A stretch of DNA of 55,875 bases from Flavobacteriales bacterium (GCA_029245065.1 JAQWQB010000089.1:1-55875); one strand, 5' to 3'; counted from the stretch's first letter, positions 44,532-53,843 are shown. The notes: generated from the sequence alone by a model not told the origin. Translations and numbers: made by a program.

Positions 44532-46751
44532 ATGAAGAAAATCTGTTTCGCCTTATTCGTATTAACCTCATTGCAGCTTCACGCAACAGAGGGAATGTGG
44601 ATTCCAACCCTTTTAGGAGCTATTGAAGATGACATGCAGGCTTTTGGCCTACAGCTTTCTGCCGATGACATATACAGCATTAATCATTCTTCTCTGAAAG
44701 ATGCCATTGTTCATTTCAACGGAGGATGCACAGCCGAAGTGATTTCAAAAGATGGTTTACTTCTTACAAATCACCACTGCGGATACAGTCAGATTCAATA
44801 CCATTCGAGTTTGGAAAACAACTACTTGAAAGATGGTTTTTGGGCGAAAACACGCGCTGACGAAGTGGTGAACCCGAGCCTGTACGCCACATTCAGTGTA
44901 CGATTAGATGATGTTACCAAGCAACTCTTGGATGGTGTAACAGAAGGGATGACGGCTTCAGAAAGAGCTGCTATCATTGCTAAAAACGAAGAAAAGGTTG
45001 TTGCAGCAACGTTGGAAGGAACAACCAATCTTGATGCCTTTGTACGCGCCTACAACTACGGAAATAGCTACTTCGTAATCGTTACCAAGGATTATACTGA
45101 TGTTAGACTGGTAGGCGCACCCCCATCTGCAATTGGGAAGTTTGGAGGTGACACAGATAACTGGGTTTGGCCAAGACATACAGGTGATTTTTCTCTTTTC
45201 AGAATATACGCTGGGGCAGATAATGAACCCGCAGATTACGCACCTGAAAACAAGCCGCTACAGCCAATCATGCACTTGCCAATCTCTATGGATGGCATAG
45301 AAAAAGGCGATTTCACCATGGTATTCGGTTTTCCAGGGAGAACAGAACAATATTTGACCACTGGAGCCGTGGAATACGTGGTAGAAACCGCAAACCCAAT
45401 TCGCATTCACATGAGAGAAACGTCGTTGGAAATTATTGATGCAGCGATGAGATCTTCTGAAAAGATTCACATTCAATACGCCGCGAAGCAATCAAGTATT
45501 TCGAATGCGTACAAAAAGTGGATAGGTCAAAACAATGGATTGAAGGAACTCAACGCCATTCAGAAAAAGAAAGACCTGGAAAAAGCCTACATGGAGTTGG
45601 CGAAAGTAAAAGGCAAGCAAAATTATTTGAATGCTCTTGAATCATTGACTAAACTGAATGAAGAGGCAAAGGACTTGAAATTGAGTAGAGATGTTTTCAT
45701 CGAATACTTCTTCTACGGACCAGAAATTTTTGGCTTTGCGAGAGGATTCGACGGAATTATTAAGAATTACGCCAAACTAGAAAGCGAAGGGAAATTGGAA
45801 GAACAAATCGAAAGTTTGAAGTCTTCTACTGCGAGTCATTTCAAAGACCTTCACGCACCAACAGAAAAAGCAATTTTTGAAAATCTTACAGCACTCTATT
45901 TTGATTACATGCCGCAGGCATACTTCCCACAGGAAATGACAGACTTCAAAACAAAGAATAAAGGTGAGATGGGGCGTATGCTCAAGAGCCTCTATGGAAA
46001 GTCTGTATTTGCGAACGAAGAAGCCTTGAATAAGTTGCTTTCTAATCCGTCTGAAAAAGCGTTTGCAAAGCTGAAGAAAGACCCTGCATACGCATTGTAT
46101 CAGAGCCTCTTCAATGGGTATCTTCGAGATGTTCGTCCAGAATACTCACGACTCAATAATGAAATTGATGAGCAGATGCGTGTTTATGTTCAAGGTCTTG
46201 CAGAGCTCTTCCCGAACAAGGAATATTCGCCTGATGCCAATAGCACATTGCGTTTGACATATGGAAAGGCAGAAGGCAGTGCTCCAGTAGATGGAATGGC
46301 CTATAAGTTCTGCACGACGGCAGATGGAATCCTTCAGAAATTCTACTCTGGAAACCCTGATTTCGATTTGCCAGCCGACATGATTTCACTGTTGGAAGAA
46401 GAAAATTATGGGAGATATGCCCATACTGATGGTGAGCTACGCGTTTGTTTCACAGGGTCGAATCATACCACAGGAGGTAATTCTGGATCGCCTGCCATCA
46501 ACGGAAAAGGACACCTTATTGGTCTCAATTTTGACCGCTCTTGGGAAAGTACCATGAGTGATATTTACTACGATGCTGGTCGGTGTAGAAACATCATGGT
46601 AGACGTCAAGTATGTTTTATGGGTAATTGATGTGTACGCAGGAGCAGGACACATTGTAGATGAAATGACGCTTGTTTGGGGCGATGAAGCTGCTGAAACT
46701 GAAACTGAGAACCAAGGTGAGTTGACCCCAATTGAAGCTGTTAGCCAATAA
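44532..46751 (+). CDS. dpp11: S46 dipeptidyl-peptidase, DPP11-like (Asp/Glu-specific)
   Basis: The signal peptide (ending LQLHA) is followed by the S46 start TEGMWIP. The chymotrypsin-like double-barrel residues are visible: His81 in LTNHHCGY, an Asp in GGDTDNW and Ser651 in TGGNSGSP. Residue Arg669 in NFDRSWE aligns by motif with Arg673 of Porphyromonas DPP11, which sets preference for Asp/Glu at the second position; DPP7 has Gly there (FDGNWE). The enzyme removes dipeptides from peptide N-termini in the periplasm. The C-terminal 20 residues are acidic and extra. A weak -7-like sequence precedes it. It overlaps the following minus-strand gene by 11 bases. Confidence 0.93.
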   Translation: MKKICFALFVLTSLQLHATEGMWIPTLLGAIEDDMQAFGLQLSADDIYSINHSSLKDAIVHFNGGCTAEVISKDGLLLTNHHCGYSQIQYHSSLENNYLKDGFWAKTRADEVVNPSLYATFSVRLDDVTKQLLDGVTEGMTASERAAIIAKNEEKVVAATLEGTTNLDAFVRAYNYGNSYFVIVTKDYTDVRLVGAPPSAIGKFGGDTDNWVWPRHTGDFSLFRIYAGADNEPADYAPENKPLQPIMHLPISMDGIEKGDFTMVFGFPGRTEQYLTTGAVEYVVETANPIRIHMRETSLEIIDAAMRSSEKIHIQYAAKQSSISNAYKKWIGQNNGLKELNAIQKKKDLEKAYMELAKVKGKQNYLNALESLTKLNEEAKDLKLSRDVFIEYFFYGPEIFGFARGFDGIIKNYAKLESEGKLEEQIESLKSSTASHFKDLHAPTEKAIFENLTALYFDYMPQAYFPQEMTDFKTKNKGEMGRMLKSLYGKSVFANEEALNKLLSNPSEKAFAKLKKDPAYALYQSLFNGYLRDVRPEYSRLNNEIDEQMRVYVQGLAELFPNKEYSPDANSTLRLTYGKAEGSAPVDGMAYKFCTTADGILQKFYSGNPDFDLPADMISLLEEENYGRYAHTDGELRVCFTGSNHTTGGNSGSPAINGKGHLIGLNFDRSWESTMSDIYYDAGRCRNIMVDVKYVLWVIDVYAGAGHIVDEMTLVWGDEAAETETENQGELTPIEAVSQ

Positions 46752-47079
46752 TAATACGCGCTAAAAGCTGGTTTTCTTCGTCAAAAATGGAAGAGCTATA
46801 CATGGTTCCTTTTCGTTCTGTGTGCACCGTAATCCATGCACCTGTTAAAGGAAGGTCGAATACCTCAAGATCACAGTGATCCATGGTGAAATGTGCGTTG
46901 TTGAATAGCTGTGAAATACTTTCAAGCGTAAAAACCGTAAACATGCCGGCTTGCAGTTTTCCGCTGTTTGTAGACATTTCACGTCGTATTTGAAATCGAA
47001 TTGATCCACCGCCAAAAACGGTAGGTGATGATGTGCCTAATAACCATAAGGCCATTGGTGATGATTCTTCCTTGCTCAT
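46741..47079 (-). CDS. Small conserved-looking protein, possibly hotdog-fold
   Basis: The 112-residue product starts with ATG at 47079. The stretch NSGKLQAGMFTVFTLESISQ is faintly like the helix of hotdog thioesterases (usually HxGxxxxLxE), and the strands LTGAWITVHTERKG and MYSSSIFDEENQLLARIIIG fit a beta-sheet, but the catalytic residues are not clear and the protein is shorter than typical members. It overlaps the end of the S46 peptidase gene tail to tail by 11 bases. Without it the region 46752-47260 would be empty. Real gene likely, function unknown. Confidence 0.6.
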   Translation of the reverse strand: MSKEESSPMALWLLGTSSPTVFGGGSIRFQIRREMSTNSGKLQAGMFTVFTLESISQLFNNAHFTMDHCDLEVFDLPLTGAWITVHTERKGTMYSSSIFDEENQLLARIIIG

Positions 47080-47260
47080 ATTCTTCCCACTTTTCCAGAT
47101 TTAGCCCCAAGTACAGGACTAAGACGTGCAAACATTAAATGACGTAGGAAGTAGGGTGAGCAGCGAATTTCAAGTTTACCTACATCATTGTGAGCGCATG
47201 CCTTACACTTATTAAACTCCAACGAGGCTAATTTAGTTTCGGTAAATAAGGTTAAATCAC

Positions 47261-47920
47261 ATGAAAACAGCTTCTTGGAGAAATCAACAACTCGTTCTAG
47301 GTAATGATACAGACGTATTGTTGGACCTAGAAGACATGATGGAAAGCCGCACCTCTTGCTTTCTAAATATCGTAGGACTTAACGAAATTAAATCATCTTT
47401 CGGTCCGAACGCTGAAGTCAAACAAAACAACCTGGGATTGGTTGAAGATGGTGCCATTGGCCGACTTATACGTTTCACAAGAGGAGAGAACATTGCGCTG
47501 GTGAATGTGAATTCCCTCGTAGAAACGCTCATTACTATTTCAGAAGAAAACGGACGATTTGCACTTTACATTTCAGACGAAAAGGAGCAAGATAAATCGC
47601 TGAATAACAAAAGAGTAAAGAAATCAGGTTCCGCTGTCAGAGAACTTGACCTGGAAGAACAAATTATTACACAAGGCATAGACCTGGTCGTTTCGTATTC
47701 AGAAAAGGACAAGGCAAAAAGGGTGTTCGAAAGAAGCACTAAAAATTACCACAAACCGTTGGTTTGGATTCAACTACCAGAGTCGAAAACGCAAGCTTTT
47801 AACGCATCATCCCAATCAGGATTCAAGTTAAAAAGAGCCGCATTCAAAGCATTGGACGCGTTGCAATGTGCTTGGAAGATTGTGAGCAAGGCTCCTCTTC
47901 TTAACCAAGAAAGTAGATAA
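47261..47920 (+). CDS. Uncharacterised soluble protein (219 residues)
   Basis: No signal peptide or membrane segment. The sequence has two parts: an N-terminal alpha/beta region (DTDVLLDLEDMM ... IALVNVNSLVETLITIS) and a Lys-rich C-terminal region (DLVVSYSEKDKAKRVFERSTKNYHKPLVWIQLP ... LKRAAFKALDALQCAWKIV). I do not recognise a family. It may be a cytoplasmic DNA- or protein-binding factor given the basic C-terminus. The 181-base gap upstream (47080-47260) has only a weak TAGTTTCG as a candidate -7 box. Its last 20 bases overlap a tiny minus-strand gene. Confidence 0.7.
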   Translation: MKTASWRNQQLVLGNDTDVLLDLEDMMESRTSCFLNIVGLNEIKSSFGPNAEVKQNNLGLVEDGAIGRLIRFTRGENIALVNVNSLVETLITISEENGRFALYISDEKEQDKSLNNKRVKKSGSAVRELDLEEQIITQGIDLVVSYSEKDKAKRVFERSTKNYHKPLVWIQLPESKTQAFNASSQSGFKLKRAAFKALDALQCAWKIVSKAPLLNQESR

Positions 47921-48008
47921 CGGTTACGATAAGCGCTAAAACAAAAATTCCAACCAATACTGGTCCTCCAACTTCGTTCTGTTCTGCTTCTTTGTGTTCG
48001 TGAGACAT
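47901..48008 (-). CDS. 35-residue single-helix membrane protein
   Basis: An ATG at 48008 opens a frame of 35 codons ending with TAA at 47901. The product begins MSHEHKEAEQNEVGG and continues with one hydrophobic helix of about 18 residues (PVLVGIFVLALIVTVIYFLG) to the end. A perfect -7 box (TACTTTTG) with a TTG 21 bases upstream precedes it. Helix design and promoter together make a real gene likely. Small His-containing tail-anchored helices of this kind occur as accessory subunits of respiratory or transport complexes, but no partner gene is nearby, so function is open. Confidence 0.7.
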   Translation of the reverse strand: MSHEHKEAEQNEVGGPVLVGIFVLALIVTVIYFLG

Positions 48009-48024
48009 GTTGTTCAATTTTTTA

Positions 48025-48056
48025 CAAAAGTAAGAATGCAATCCAATATAAGGCAA
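48025..48056 (-). promoter_or_regulatory. Promoter of the 35-residue protein gene
   Basis: On the minus strand TTG (48056-48054), 21 bases, then TACTTTTG (48032-48025). The -7 box lies 16 bases before the ATG at 48008, giving a leader of about 10 bases. The rest of the gap up to 48307 shows no further gene and no clear promoter for the plus-strand CotH gene. Confidence 0.6.
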
Positions 48057-48307
48057 GGAAAATGCAACTACATTTTCAAGTTAGTGTACCTGCAACCCTT
48101 AGTCCTTCGGGGATTGTGAATTGTGGACGGTATCATCTTGAACAAAATCGCCGAAATTAAGTTCCAATGAAGTACCAAAAACACCCTCAATTAGGACAAC
48201 TTTATTCTTGAAACTCAGGAAGTAAGTTGTAAATTGGAAGCGCTACCACTGGGGAATGCAACCTTTCGTTTGTATCAACAGTGTATAAGTAAAGGAACCT
48301 GTTTGAA

Positions 48308-51300
48308 ATGAGAAAATTATTTACACTTGCCTTGATAAGCTGCCTGATCGTACCTGGAACGTTCGCACAGGTGGTTATCAATGAATTCAGTGCAGCAAAC
48401 TACACTGACTTCAACACCGGAGGAGAATTTGAAGACTGGGTAGAACTATACAACCCAACTGGAGCCGCAATTGATATTGGAGGCTATTTCCTGTCTGACC
48501 TCGACAACGAACTCGATAAATTTGAAATTCCCAATGGGACAACGGTGCCAGCAAATGGTTACCTGGTTGTGCTTTGCTCAGGAATGTTCGACGAAGATCC
48601 TAACGCTTACGGCTATCTGAACACCAATTACAAGGTGATTCAATCTCACAATGAAGGGTTTTACTTATCCGATGCTGGTTTGAACCTCGTGAGTGGTTTC
48701 CAATACAATGTTGATGGACCGTCTAATTTCACCAACCATTCTTGGGGTCACAGTACAGACGGTGGTAATGACTGGGTAGTCTTTGCAGACCCTACACCAG
48801 GAGCCACCAATGGTTCAACTCCCTACACTGGTTATTCTTCGAAGGTGCAGTTTAGTGTTGAGGCCGGTTACTATGCTGGAGCTCAATCATTGACACTGAC
48901 GGCAGACGCGGGAGCAACGATTTACTACACATTAAACGGAAACGAGCCTACCGACGCTTCTACGGAATATGCTGGTCCAATAGACATCAATGCTACAACA
49001 GTAGTGAAGGCCATCGCTTATCCGGCTGGAGCAGATGAACAGCCTAGTAAAGTAGAAACAAATACGTATTTCCTTGGTGCTGACCAACACACCATCATCG
49101 TTGTGTCGTTAACGGGTAACACCGTAGCAGACGGGAACTGGGTAGGAGATGAATACGCTGCAATCGAATTGTTCAATCCAGATGGTTCCTTCTGGTGCGA
49201 AAGCAATGGAGATTCAAACGAGCACGGAAATGATTCCAACGCATACGGACAACGTGGATTTGACTACGTTACAAGAGATGCAATGGGTCAGGCGCACGAA
49301 TTGGAAGAGCAACTTTTCCATGCGAAAGACCGTGACCATTACCAACGACTTATTTTCAAGGCAGCAGCCAATGATAATTACCCATTCGAACCCGGCGCGC
49401 ACATTAGAGATGCCTATGTGCATACGTTGAGTCACAATGCAGACTTGAACATGGATGAACGTACCAGTGAAAGCTGTATCGTTTACCTAAACGGAGACTA
49501 TTGGGGAGTTTACGAATACCGTGAAAAAGTAGATGATCTTGATTTCACAAGAGAATACTACGATCAACCACGCCACTTTGTTGATTTCATCAAAACATGG
49601 GGTGGAACTTGGAATGAGTATGGAAGTGATGCCGATTGGGATACGTTCGTGAACTTCGTAACTACGAATGACATGACAGACCCAGCAAACTTCGAATACG
49701 TGGAGTCTGTTTACAACACAATGAGCCTCATTGATTATTTCATCTTAAACTCTTACATCGTTTCTGCCGACTGGTTGAACTGGAACACCGCATGGTGGAG
49801 AGGTCGTCATCCCGAAGGAGGAGCGAAGAGATGGAGATACGTATTATGGGACATGGATGCCTCTTTTGGTCACTATGTGAACTATACAGGAGTTCCTGAT
49901 ACAGGTCCCGGCGCGGATCCGTGCAACCCAGACAACTTAGGAGATCCAGGAGGTCAAGGACACGTTCCAATCTTGAACGCATTACTAGAAAACGAAGACT
50001 TCTTTGCTGATTACGTCAACAGATGGGCAAGTTTGAGCAACTCATACTTCAACTGTGAGTACATGCATGCCACACTAGACAGCATGGTGAACGTAATTGA
50101 ACCTGAAATGCAGCGTCAATGTGACCGTTGGGGTGGAAACATCGCAGGGTGGGAAACCGAATTGACACAGCTTAGAGACTTCATCGACACCCGTTGTGCT
50201 GAAGTTGTTGTTGAAGGAATGGAAGATTGCTACGATGTAGAGCCGGTGACACTTACCGTACTAATTGAAGGTATTGGAGAAGTGGAAGTAGTTGATTTCG
50301 ATGTAACGCCTGCCATGGTGCCTTGGGAAGGATTCTACTTTGCTGACATCCCTCTTGACTTAGAAGCAGAGGATGAAGGCTTGGGCGTATTCCTCTACTG
50401 GGAAGTAATTGAAGGTGACCTTGTTATTGACGATCCGGAAAACCCAGAACAAACTATAGTACTCACAGGAGATGTGACCATTGTTGCCTACTTCTTGAAC
50501 GACATCGATCCGCAAGAAGTAATGTTCGATGTGCAGCCAGCGGGTGCAGGTGAAATCCTTTTCGAAGGGGTGCCTATGGGACCATATCCGAATACCACAA
50601 TGGTAGATGGTGGTCCAGGAGACCTAGAGGCAGTAGGAGCAGACATTTGGTACGAATTTGACCATTGGGAAATTCTTAATGCCAACATCAACCCAGACGA
50701 TGAAGATCCGGAAGGAACTGTTTTCATAGCGCAAACAGATACCATTATTGCCGTATTCAATGAATTGCCTCACTACGACATCATGGTAGATGTTCAACCA
50801 GCTGATGCTGGATGGATTACCATCGATGGTGTTGATCTACCTTCTTACCCTTGGAGTGAGACGGTTGCTGGAGATGTTGATATGAACTTCATTACAGCAG
50901 GAGTAGATGAGTGGAGTATCTTCTCTCATTGGGAAGTGAACAACCACGCTGTTCTCCCGGATGATCTATCTCAGGATATGATTATCAACCTCAACCAGAC
51001 GGATACTATCATCGCAGTTTACGATGTGATTCCACACCAAACAATTACGGTGTTGGTTGAGCCAGCAATTGCAGGAACGGTTATCGTAGATGACTTCCTT
51101 GTTGTGAATGATGACTGGACAGGAGAGCTTGAAGCTGAAAGAGCGATGCCTTTTACAGCGTATGCTGAGAACTTCTGGTACTTCGACAAATGGGAAGCGA
51201 ACAATCACCTTGCTTCTCCAGATAACAGAAGCCAAGAAGTAGAGTACACCATTACAACGTCTGATACCATTGTAGCCTACTTTGTTCAAGAGCCGTTCAA

Positions 51301-51583
51301 TGTATTTGTACCTAATTCATTCACACCGAACAACGATGGTAAGAACGATGTGTTCCTTCCGATTGGTTCGGCATGGGATGTTGACCTGTACGAATTATTG
51401 ATATTCAACCGTTGGGGTGAAGTGGTATTCCAATCAACGGATGCTACAGTTGCTTGGACAGGAGACCACCAAAGTGGAACACACTACGTAAGAGACGAAG
51501 TGTACGTGTATAGACTGAAAGTGAAATCGGTGCATGAACCAACACCACAAGAATTTAGTGGTAGTATCACGGTCATCCGATAA
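48308..51583 (+). CDS. CotH-domain surface protein with lamin-tail domain and type B T9SS domain
   Basis: The signal peptide (ending GTFAQ) precedes a lamin-tail domain (about 22-150, VVINEFSAANYTDF ... EDWVELYNPTG), a chitobiase-type Fn3 domain (about 180-255, ATIYYTLNGNEPTDAST) and a CotH-like kinase-fold domain (about 260-640) with YLNGDYWGVYEYREKVD and WRYVLWDMDASFG, the conserved acidic region of spore-coat CotH kinases. About four repeats with V-x-P-A-x-A-G and FDHWE/FSHWE follow (640-980). The end is a gliding-motility type (type B) T9SS domain (VPNSFTPNNDGKNDVF ... ELLIFNRWGEVVF). CotH proteins phosphorylate proteins in spores; here extracellular attachment or modification is inferred. 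Confidence 0.9.
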   Translation: MRKLFTLALISCLIVPGTFAQVVINEFSAANYTDFNTGGEFEDWVELYNPTGAAIDIGGYFLSDLDNELDKFEIPNGTTVPANGYLVVLCSGMFDEDPNAYGYLNTNYKVIQSHNEGFYLSDAGLNLVSGFQYNVDGPSNFTNHSWGHSTDGGNDWVVFADPTPGATNGSTPYTGYSSKVQFSVEAGYYAGAQSLTLTADAGATIYYTLNGNEPTDASTEYAGPIDINATTVVKAIAYPAGADEQPSKVETNTYFLGADQHTIIVVSLTGNTVADGNWVGDEYAAIELFNPDGSFWCESNGDSNEHGNDSNAYGQRGFDYVTRDAMGQAHELEEQLFHAKDRDHYQRLIFKAAANDNYPFEPGAHIRDAYVHTLSHNADLNMDERTSESCIVYLNGDYWGVYEYREKVDDLDFTREYYDQPRHFVDFIKTWGGTWNEYGSDADWDTFVNFVTTNDMTDPANFEYVESVYNTMSLIDYFILNSYIVSADWLNWNTAWWRGRHPEGGAKRWRYVLWDMDASFGHYVNYTGVPDTGPGADPCNPDNLGDPGGQGHVPILNALLENEDFFADYVNRWASLSNSYFNCEYMHATLDSMVNVIEPEMQRQCDRWGGNIAGWETELTQLRDFIDTRCAEVVVEGMEDCYDVEPVTLTVLIEGIGEVEVVDFDVTPAMVPWEGFYFADIPLDLEAEDEGLGVFLYWEVIEGDLVIDDPENPEQTIVLTGDVTIVAYFLNDIDPQEVMFDVQPAGAGEILFEGVPMGPYPNTTMVDGGPGDLEAVGADIWYEFDHWEILNANINPDDEDPEGTVFIAQTDTIIAVFNELPHYDIMVDVQPADAGWITIDGVDLPSYPWSETVAGDVDMNFITAGVDEWSIFSHWEVNNHAVLPDDLSQDMIINLNQTDTIIAVYDVIPHQTITVLVEPAIAGTVIVDDFLVVNDDWTGELEAERAMPFTAYAENFWYFDKWEANNHLASPDNRSQEVEYTITTSDTIVAYFVQEPFNVFVPNSFTPNNDGKNDVFLPIGSAWDVDLYELLIFNRWGEVVFQSTDATVAWTGDHQSGTHYVRDEVYVYRLKVKSVHEPTPQEFSGSITVIR

Positions 51584-51600
51584 CCAATAAAGAATTCTGA

Positions 51601-51637
51601 AAAACCCTCATCCTTTTAGGTTGGGGGTTTTCTTTTT
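51601..51637 (+). terminator. Terminator after the CotH gene
   Basis: AAAACCC (51601-51607) pairs with GGGTTTT near 51625-51632 and the inner bases can extend the stem; a T-rich tract follows to 51637. It ends 17-50 bases after the CotH stop. Confidence 0.7.
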
Positions 51638-51653
51638 CAAGCCTTTTTAGAAG

Positions 51654-51661
51654 TACTTTTG
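51654..51661 (+). promoter_or_regulatory. -7 box of the EamA transporter gene (TACTTTTG)
   Basis: A perfect TAnnTTTG that ends four bases before the ATG at 51666. The transcript would start at or inside the start codon region, so translation is probably leaderless. No clear TTG upstream. Confidence 0.55.
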
Positions 51662-51665
51662 TGAG

Positions 51666-52508
51666 ATGAAAGGGAGCGGCCCATTTCTGATGTTAATGTC
51701 AGTGTTTCTGTTTACGGCGGCCAACGTCCTCGTGAAACTTATTTCGGACCTGCCTACTACACAAATTGTTTTCTTGAGATCATCTATTTCACTGTTGATG
51801 TGTGCGTCTTTTGTGCTTTACAAAGGCTTCCCTTTCTTCGGGAAAAACAAGAAGTGGCTCTTAATTAGAGGTGTTTTCGGAATGATTGCCTTAACGCTGT
51901 TCTTCTATACCATTCAGAATATACCATTGGCTTCAGCAACGGTGATTCAATACCTCTCACCAGTGTTTACAGTAATTCTGGCCATGATTTGGTTGGGTCA
52001 AAAAGTAAGACCTATTCAATGGTTGTTCCTGGCCATCGCTTTTGTAGGTGTGATTCTCGTGAAAGGTCCTGACAATAGCGACGTTCCCTTGAAGTTTCTA
52101 GTCATAGGTGTTACCGCTGCTTTTCTGGCGGCTGTTGCTTACTTCGCCACAATGAAGTGCAAAGACACTGATCATCCCGTGCTAATAGTAATGTACTTTC
52201 ACTTGCTTGCTACACCCATCATGGGAGGGGTTTCAAGTGTTAACTGGGTGCCAATTGATACCAATACACTTTTAATTGGTCTTTCTGTTGGCGTATTAAG
52301 CGTTTTGGCACAAGTGGCCATGGCATTCGCTATACACAAAGAAGATGCCTCGGTAGTAACTCCCATCAAGTATGTGGGGGCTATTTTCGCCTTGGCTATT
52401 GGGTACTTCTACTTTGGCGAAGAGCTAAGTGGCATGGCAATCTTGGGAATATTTTTAGTCATAGCCGGTGTTACCCTGAACACTTTTGCGAAACGCCCTT
52501 CATCTTAG
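51666..52508 (+). CDS. EamA/DMT-family membrane transporter
   Basis: The 280-residue protein has ten hydrophobic helices in two EamA repeats, the usual layout and length of drug/metabolite transporters: the first repeat has VFLRSSISLLMCASFVLYKG and SATVIQYLSPVFTVILAMIW, the second ASVVTPIKYVGAIFALAIGY and GMAILGIFLVIAGVTLN. Such proteins export amino acids, nucleotides or small metabolites across the inner membrane; the substrate cannot be told. It has its own promoter just before the start codon. Confidence 0.92.
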   Translation: MKGSGPFLMLMSVFLFTAANVLVKLISDLPTTQIVFLRSSISLLMCASFVLYKGFPFFGKNKKWLLIRGVFGMIALTLFFYTIQNIPLASATVIQYLSPVFTVILAMIWLGQKVRPIQWLFLAIAFVGVILVKGPDNSDVPLKFLVIGVTAAFLAAVAYFATMKCKDTDHPVLIVMYFHLLATPIMGGVSSVNWVPIDTNTLLIGLSVGVLSVLAQVAMAFAIHKEDASVVTPIKYVGAIFALAIGYFYFGEELSGMAILGIFLVIAGVTLNTFAKRPSS

Positions 52509-52600
52509 TATAATTACCACAAGCGTCAATTCAACATTGATTTATGCGTGTTCAGCTTTTTGGTTGAATTCATCTCCGAAGAACCTTGCACTTTTGAATC

Positions 52601-52927
52601 ATGATAGTAGCAATTACACGCTTGAAATTAAAGCACATAGGGAAACTTCCTTCCTTTATGAAACATGCAGTTCGAAGTAAGAATGCTTCGGAAAACGCCA
52701 AAGGGAATTTAGGGGTGAAAGTCGAATCAGCGGGAATCCTAGTGCACAGAACGTTGACTTTTTGGGAAAACAAGGAATCACTAATGAATTTCGAGACTTC
52801 GAAGCCACATGTCGAAGCAATGAAAGCCACCAAAGACTTAGCTTCAGAGGCATTGTCAAGTCATTGGGAATGCGAAGAGAAACCTACTTGGAAAGAGGCA
52901 CTTGAGCGCATAGGTATTGCCGATTGA
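52601..52927 (+). CDS. DUF3291-like small protein
   Basis: The 108-residue product (MIVAITRLKLKHIGKLPSFM) resembles DUF3291, a ferredoxin-like dimeric alpha/beta barrel relative of antibiotic-biosynthesis monooxygenases: the stretch HRTLTFWENKESLMNFETSK and the later HWECEEKPTWKEALERI fit this fold. The -7-like CACTTTTG with a TTG 21 bases upstream lies just before the ATG. Its end is 2 bases from the convergent next gene. The 92-base gap to the EamA gene contains an 8-bp inverted repeat (52528-52535 / 52563-52570). Function unknown. Confidence 0.75.
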   Translation: MIVAITRLKLKHIGKLPSFMKHAVRSKNASENAKGNLGVKVESAGILVHRTLTFWENKESLMNFETSKPHVEAMKATKDLASEALSSHWECEEKPTWKEALERIGIAD

Positions 52928-52929
52928 GT

Positions 52930-53667
52930 TTAGAAATCCTGCTTGAAAAATGGACTTCTCCATTCGTAGGCAGATAAGTTCTTGAAGAACGCAAACCCAA
53001 CGTAGGTGACAATAGCAGTTGTGCAAACAAGTGTCCAAACGAAGAACGCTAATCGAGCGAAAGTTGAATTGGCCACACTGTCGCCCACTAAGAGCTCTGT
53101 TGGAATCATCATTGAAAGAATTAAACTCAAGCTGGCAATGGTAATTCCTAGTGTTGTAAAAGATCGCAATGGCCACATAATCAACTTACGGTACCAAGCC
53201 ATGTCATTGCCCCATTGGTGGATTAAGTAAAAATGACGGTCTCCGAGCTCTAAGAAGAGCAACGGATCTTTGTCACAATCCTCGAGTAAAAAACGTTCTG
53301 ATGGCGCAATAATTTTGAACCGGTTTAATTCAACACCAAAGTGACGTTCAAGTGCTTTGATTTTTGCAATGGCTTCATGAGGAATATCTCCTTTGAATTG
53401 GCGAGAGTCCAGGAAACGTAACCTGTTTTCAATACAGATGCGTTCAATTTCTTCAATCGAATAAATGCGCTCCATGTCCAAGGCTGTCCATGAAAAATCA
53501 TGCTGTAAAGCGGGAGGGGTCTCAATATTCTTACGTATCCTCAGGTCATCGCAGTAATCTTGGTACAGCACTTCAAATGCTTCGTTCAAGATAGCGTCCG
53601 CTTCTGTTTCTGTGATTTGAACTTTGCGCTTGTCAAGTTCAACTTTAAGATTCGTGTTTTTGAACAT
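52930..53667 (-). CDS. Uncharacterised membrane protein with two C-terminal helices
   Basis: The 245-residue protein has a soluble charged N-terminal part of about 165 residues (ETEADAILNEAFEVLYQDY ... ERHFGVELNRFKIIAPSERF ... DRHFYLIHQWGNDMAWYRKL) followed by two membrane helices (TTLGITIASLSLILSMMIP and RLAFFVWTLVCTTAIVTYVGFA). I do not recognise a family. It is divergent from the acyl-CoA mutase gene with a 176-base gap (53668-53843) that holds only weak -7-like boxes. Confidence 0.75.
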   Translation of the reverse strand: MFKNTNLKVELDKRKVQITETEADAILNEAFEVLYQDYCDDLRIRKNIETPPALQHDFSWTALDMERIYSIEEIERICIENRLRFLDSRQFKGDIPHEAIAKIKALERHFGVELNRFKIIAPSERFLLEDCDKDPLLFLELGDRHFYLIHQWGNDMAWYRKLIMWPLRSFTTLGITIASLSLILSMMIPTELLVGDSVANSTFARLAFFVWTLVCTTAIVTYVGFAFFKNLSAYEWRSPFFKQDF

Positions 53668-53843
53668 ATCCTTCCAATTTTCAATCTAACACCTTCGCAT
53701 CGTGTTTGTTGTTCTTAAAGTTACGAAATGTGTTCGTACGGTATGGTAGTATTTATGTACCTAATAATAGACTCTTATGCCGTCTATTTGATTTCTAGCA
53801 CTTATTTGTCCTCTACTCTTTGTAATTTCGCACCACCCATTCA

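Noticed and set aside
51599-51640. Riboswitch before the EamA transporter
   Set aside because: The hairpin sits upstream of the transporter's own -7 box and fits better as the terminator of the CotH gene.
52528-52570. Inverted repeat AATTCAAC/GTTGAATT after the EamA gene as a terminator
   Set aside because: The loop of 27 bases is long, the stem is AT-rich and no T tract follows; left as an unexplained repeat only.
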